From positions 1,033,501-1,097,500 of the forward strand of contig NZ_VISL01000001.1 in the NCBI RefSeq assembly GCF_007827465.1: a stretch of 64,000 nt of DNA, read 5' to 3'. Origin of the DNA: Dokdonia sp. Hel_I_53. Lineage in GTDB: Bacteria; Bacteroidota; Bacteroidia; Flavobacteriales; Flavobacteriaceae. Shown piece after piece: positions 63,046-64,000 of the stretch; positions within the stretch are counted from its first letter, which is position 1, and the number at the start of each line of letters is the position of its first letter. Under the pieces are notes generated by a model. That model was not told the DNA's origin. It worked only from the letters and a program-made list of their open reading frames with translations, and did not search any database. The position numbers and the translations under genes were made by a program.

Positions 63046-64000
63046 TTATTCCCTTTCTTGATACTTTGCCTTTTTACTTCCAGCATACATTTCATATTTT
63101 ACAAAGCGACTTTCTAAACTACCATTAAAGACTTTAATTTTTCTACTAGGTCGTAACCCTACGTGCTTAAGTGACTCCATATTAGATGTGATAAGCCATG
63201 CATGAGAGCCGGGGTACCCACTTTTAAGTGTGTCTCCTATTTGTTTGTAAAACTCTTCCATTTCTATAGGAAGCCGTTCTCCATAAGGTGGATTAAAAAC
63301 AATTTGTAAAAAGTCATCACCAGGCTTTTCAGACTCAAAAAAGTTGCCTTCCTCTACAGTTATAAAGTCAGAAAGTTGTGCATTTTTGATATTTTCACGA
63401 GCTTTTGCAATTGCAGATGGTGCCTTATCATATCCTGTAATTTTAAATCTAAAATCTTTAACTCTTTTAAGTGCAGAGCCTTCAATGAGATCATACAGAT
63501 CTGCATCCCAATCTGACCATTTTTCAAAAGCGAATTCCTTTCGATTAAGGTTCGCAGGGACATTACAAGCTATCATTGCAGCTTCAATCAACATAGTTCC
63601 AGAACCACACATAGGATCCAAAAGATCAGATTGACCATGCCAGCCACTCATCATGATCAATCCTGCAGCCAGTGCTTCGTTGATTGGTGCAATATTAGTT
63701 GCTGTTCTATAGCCTCTGTGATGTAATGATGCTCCACTGCTATCTAATGAAACTGTACACCAATTGTCTTGTATATGAACATTAAAGCGTACATCAGGAT
63801 GTTTAACATCTACATTAGGTCTAAGATTATCTTCTCTCCTAAACTTATCTACAATAGCATCTTTAGTCTTGAAAGCTACATATTGTGAGTGCGTAAAAGT
63901 AGGCCCACTCACAGTGGCGTTTATTGCAAATGTAGTTTTCAAATCCATGAATTTGCGCCAGTTTATGCGCTGCATACGACGATATAGATCGTCCTCATTC
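63046..64000 (-). CDS. THUMP-domain class I SAM rRNA methyltransferase (RlmL-like), N-terminus cut by window edge
   Basis: The frame is open through the last base of the window, so the gene starts outside it; about 317 codons are visible. SAM-binding LLDPMCGSGTMLIEAA and the catalytic NPPYGERL identify an N2-guanine methyltransferase of the RlmL/TrmG10-like group. The preceding HHRGYRTATNIAPINEALAAG segment is the linker typical of THUMP-containing enzymes. It probably modifies G2445 of 23S rRNA. It lies next to another rRNA methyltransferase operon (rlmD). Confidence 0.88.
   Translation of the reverse strand, partial: NEDDLYRRMQRINWRKFMDLKTTFAINATVSGPTFTHSQYVAFKTKDAIVDKFRREDNLRPNVDVKHPDVRFNVHIQDNWCTVSLDSSGASLHHRGYRTATNIAPINEALAAGLIMMSGWHGQSDLLDPMCGSGTMLIEAAMIACNVPANLNRKEFAFEKWSDWDADLYDLIEGSALKRVKDFRFKITGYDKAPSAIAKARENIKNAQLSDFITVEEGNFFESEKPGDDFLQIVFNPPYGERLPIEMEEFYKQIGDTLKSGYPGSHAWLITSNMESLKHVGLRPSRKIKVFNGSLESRFVKYEMYAGSKKAKYQERE

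Overview
The window looks like a chromosomal segment of a marine member of the Flavobacteriaceae (Bacteroidota). The signs are low G+C, no Shine-Dalgarno sequences before genes, many promoters with the Bacteroidota -7 element TAnnTTTG (several with an upstream TTG at 17-23 nt), a type IX secretion sorting domain, TonB receptors with carboxypeptidase-regulatory-like N-termini, and families largely confined to the phylum (DUF4290, DUF4249, DUF6048, DUF6452, CCC-motif membrane protein). The genus cannot be fixed from this alone; a Dokdonia-like genome is a guess.

Layout. 1-3.3 kb: a Kdo/WaaP-like kinase cut by the window edge, tsaC-like and cca tRNA genes, and a tandem CDGSH protein. 3.4-7.4 kb: a subclass B1 metallo-beta-lactamase translationally coupled to a DEAD-box helicase, and an ABC-2 exporter pair. 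7.5-11.4 kb: a possible kinase-like protein, a NdpA-type nucleoid protein, a pRiA4b ORF-3-like protein and heme A synthase. 11.5-13 kb: a two-gene SatD/DUF3307 operon behind three operator-like repeats with an exact 28-bp period. 13-19 kb: lpdA, a DUF2911 protein, an aquaporin with an unusual pore filter, and an SRPBCC-SDR-photolyase cluster. 19-25.6 kb: an ABC-F protein, the complete oxidative pentose phosphate branch (zwf-pgl divergent from gnd) and a GDPD. 25.7-36.3 kb: DUF4290-murA (Asp in place of the catalytic Cys), an ATPase-recQ-fmt operon, HU, menA, a GH13 lipoprotein and an FMN reductase. 36.3-44.5 kb: a FadL-like porin with a low-complexity lipoprotein, proS, two tRNA-Glu genes, rpsT, rplS and monomeric isocitrate dehydrogenase. 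44.6-58.9 kb: envelope genes (two TonB receptors, DUF4249 lipoprotein, DUF547, M23 peptidase, T9SS cargo), a cysteine desulfurase and a Smr protein. 59-64 kb: rocD, an rlmD-DUF6452-DUF6048 operon and a partial RlmL-like methyltransferase.

The most striking feature lies across the genes rather than in any one of them. A 14-bp perfect palindrome, GCTTTCGCGAAAGC, occurs 14 times exactly plus at least five near copies, about one per 3-4 kb. Most intergenic copies sit just 3' of a stop codon (seven within 10 nt). Six copies lie inside genes and use all three reading frames (AFAKA, FRES, LSRKR). It behaves like a highly iterated palindrome, comparable in kind to cyanobacterial HIP1. The second candidate system is the SatD/DUF3307 operon: SatD has the motif pattern of a class III nucleotidyl cyclase plus a C-terminal helix-turn-helix, its partner is a multi-pass membrane protein, and its promoter carries the triple operator.
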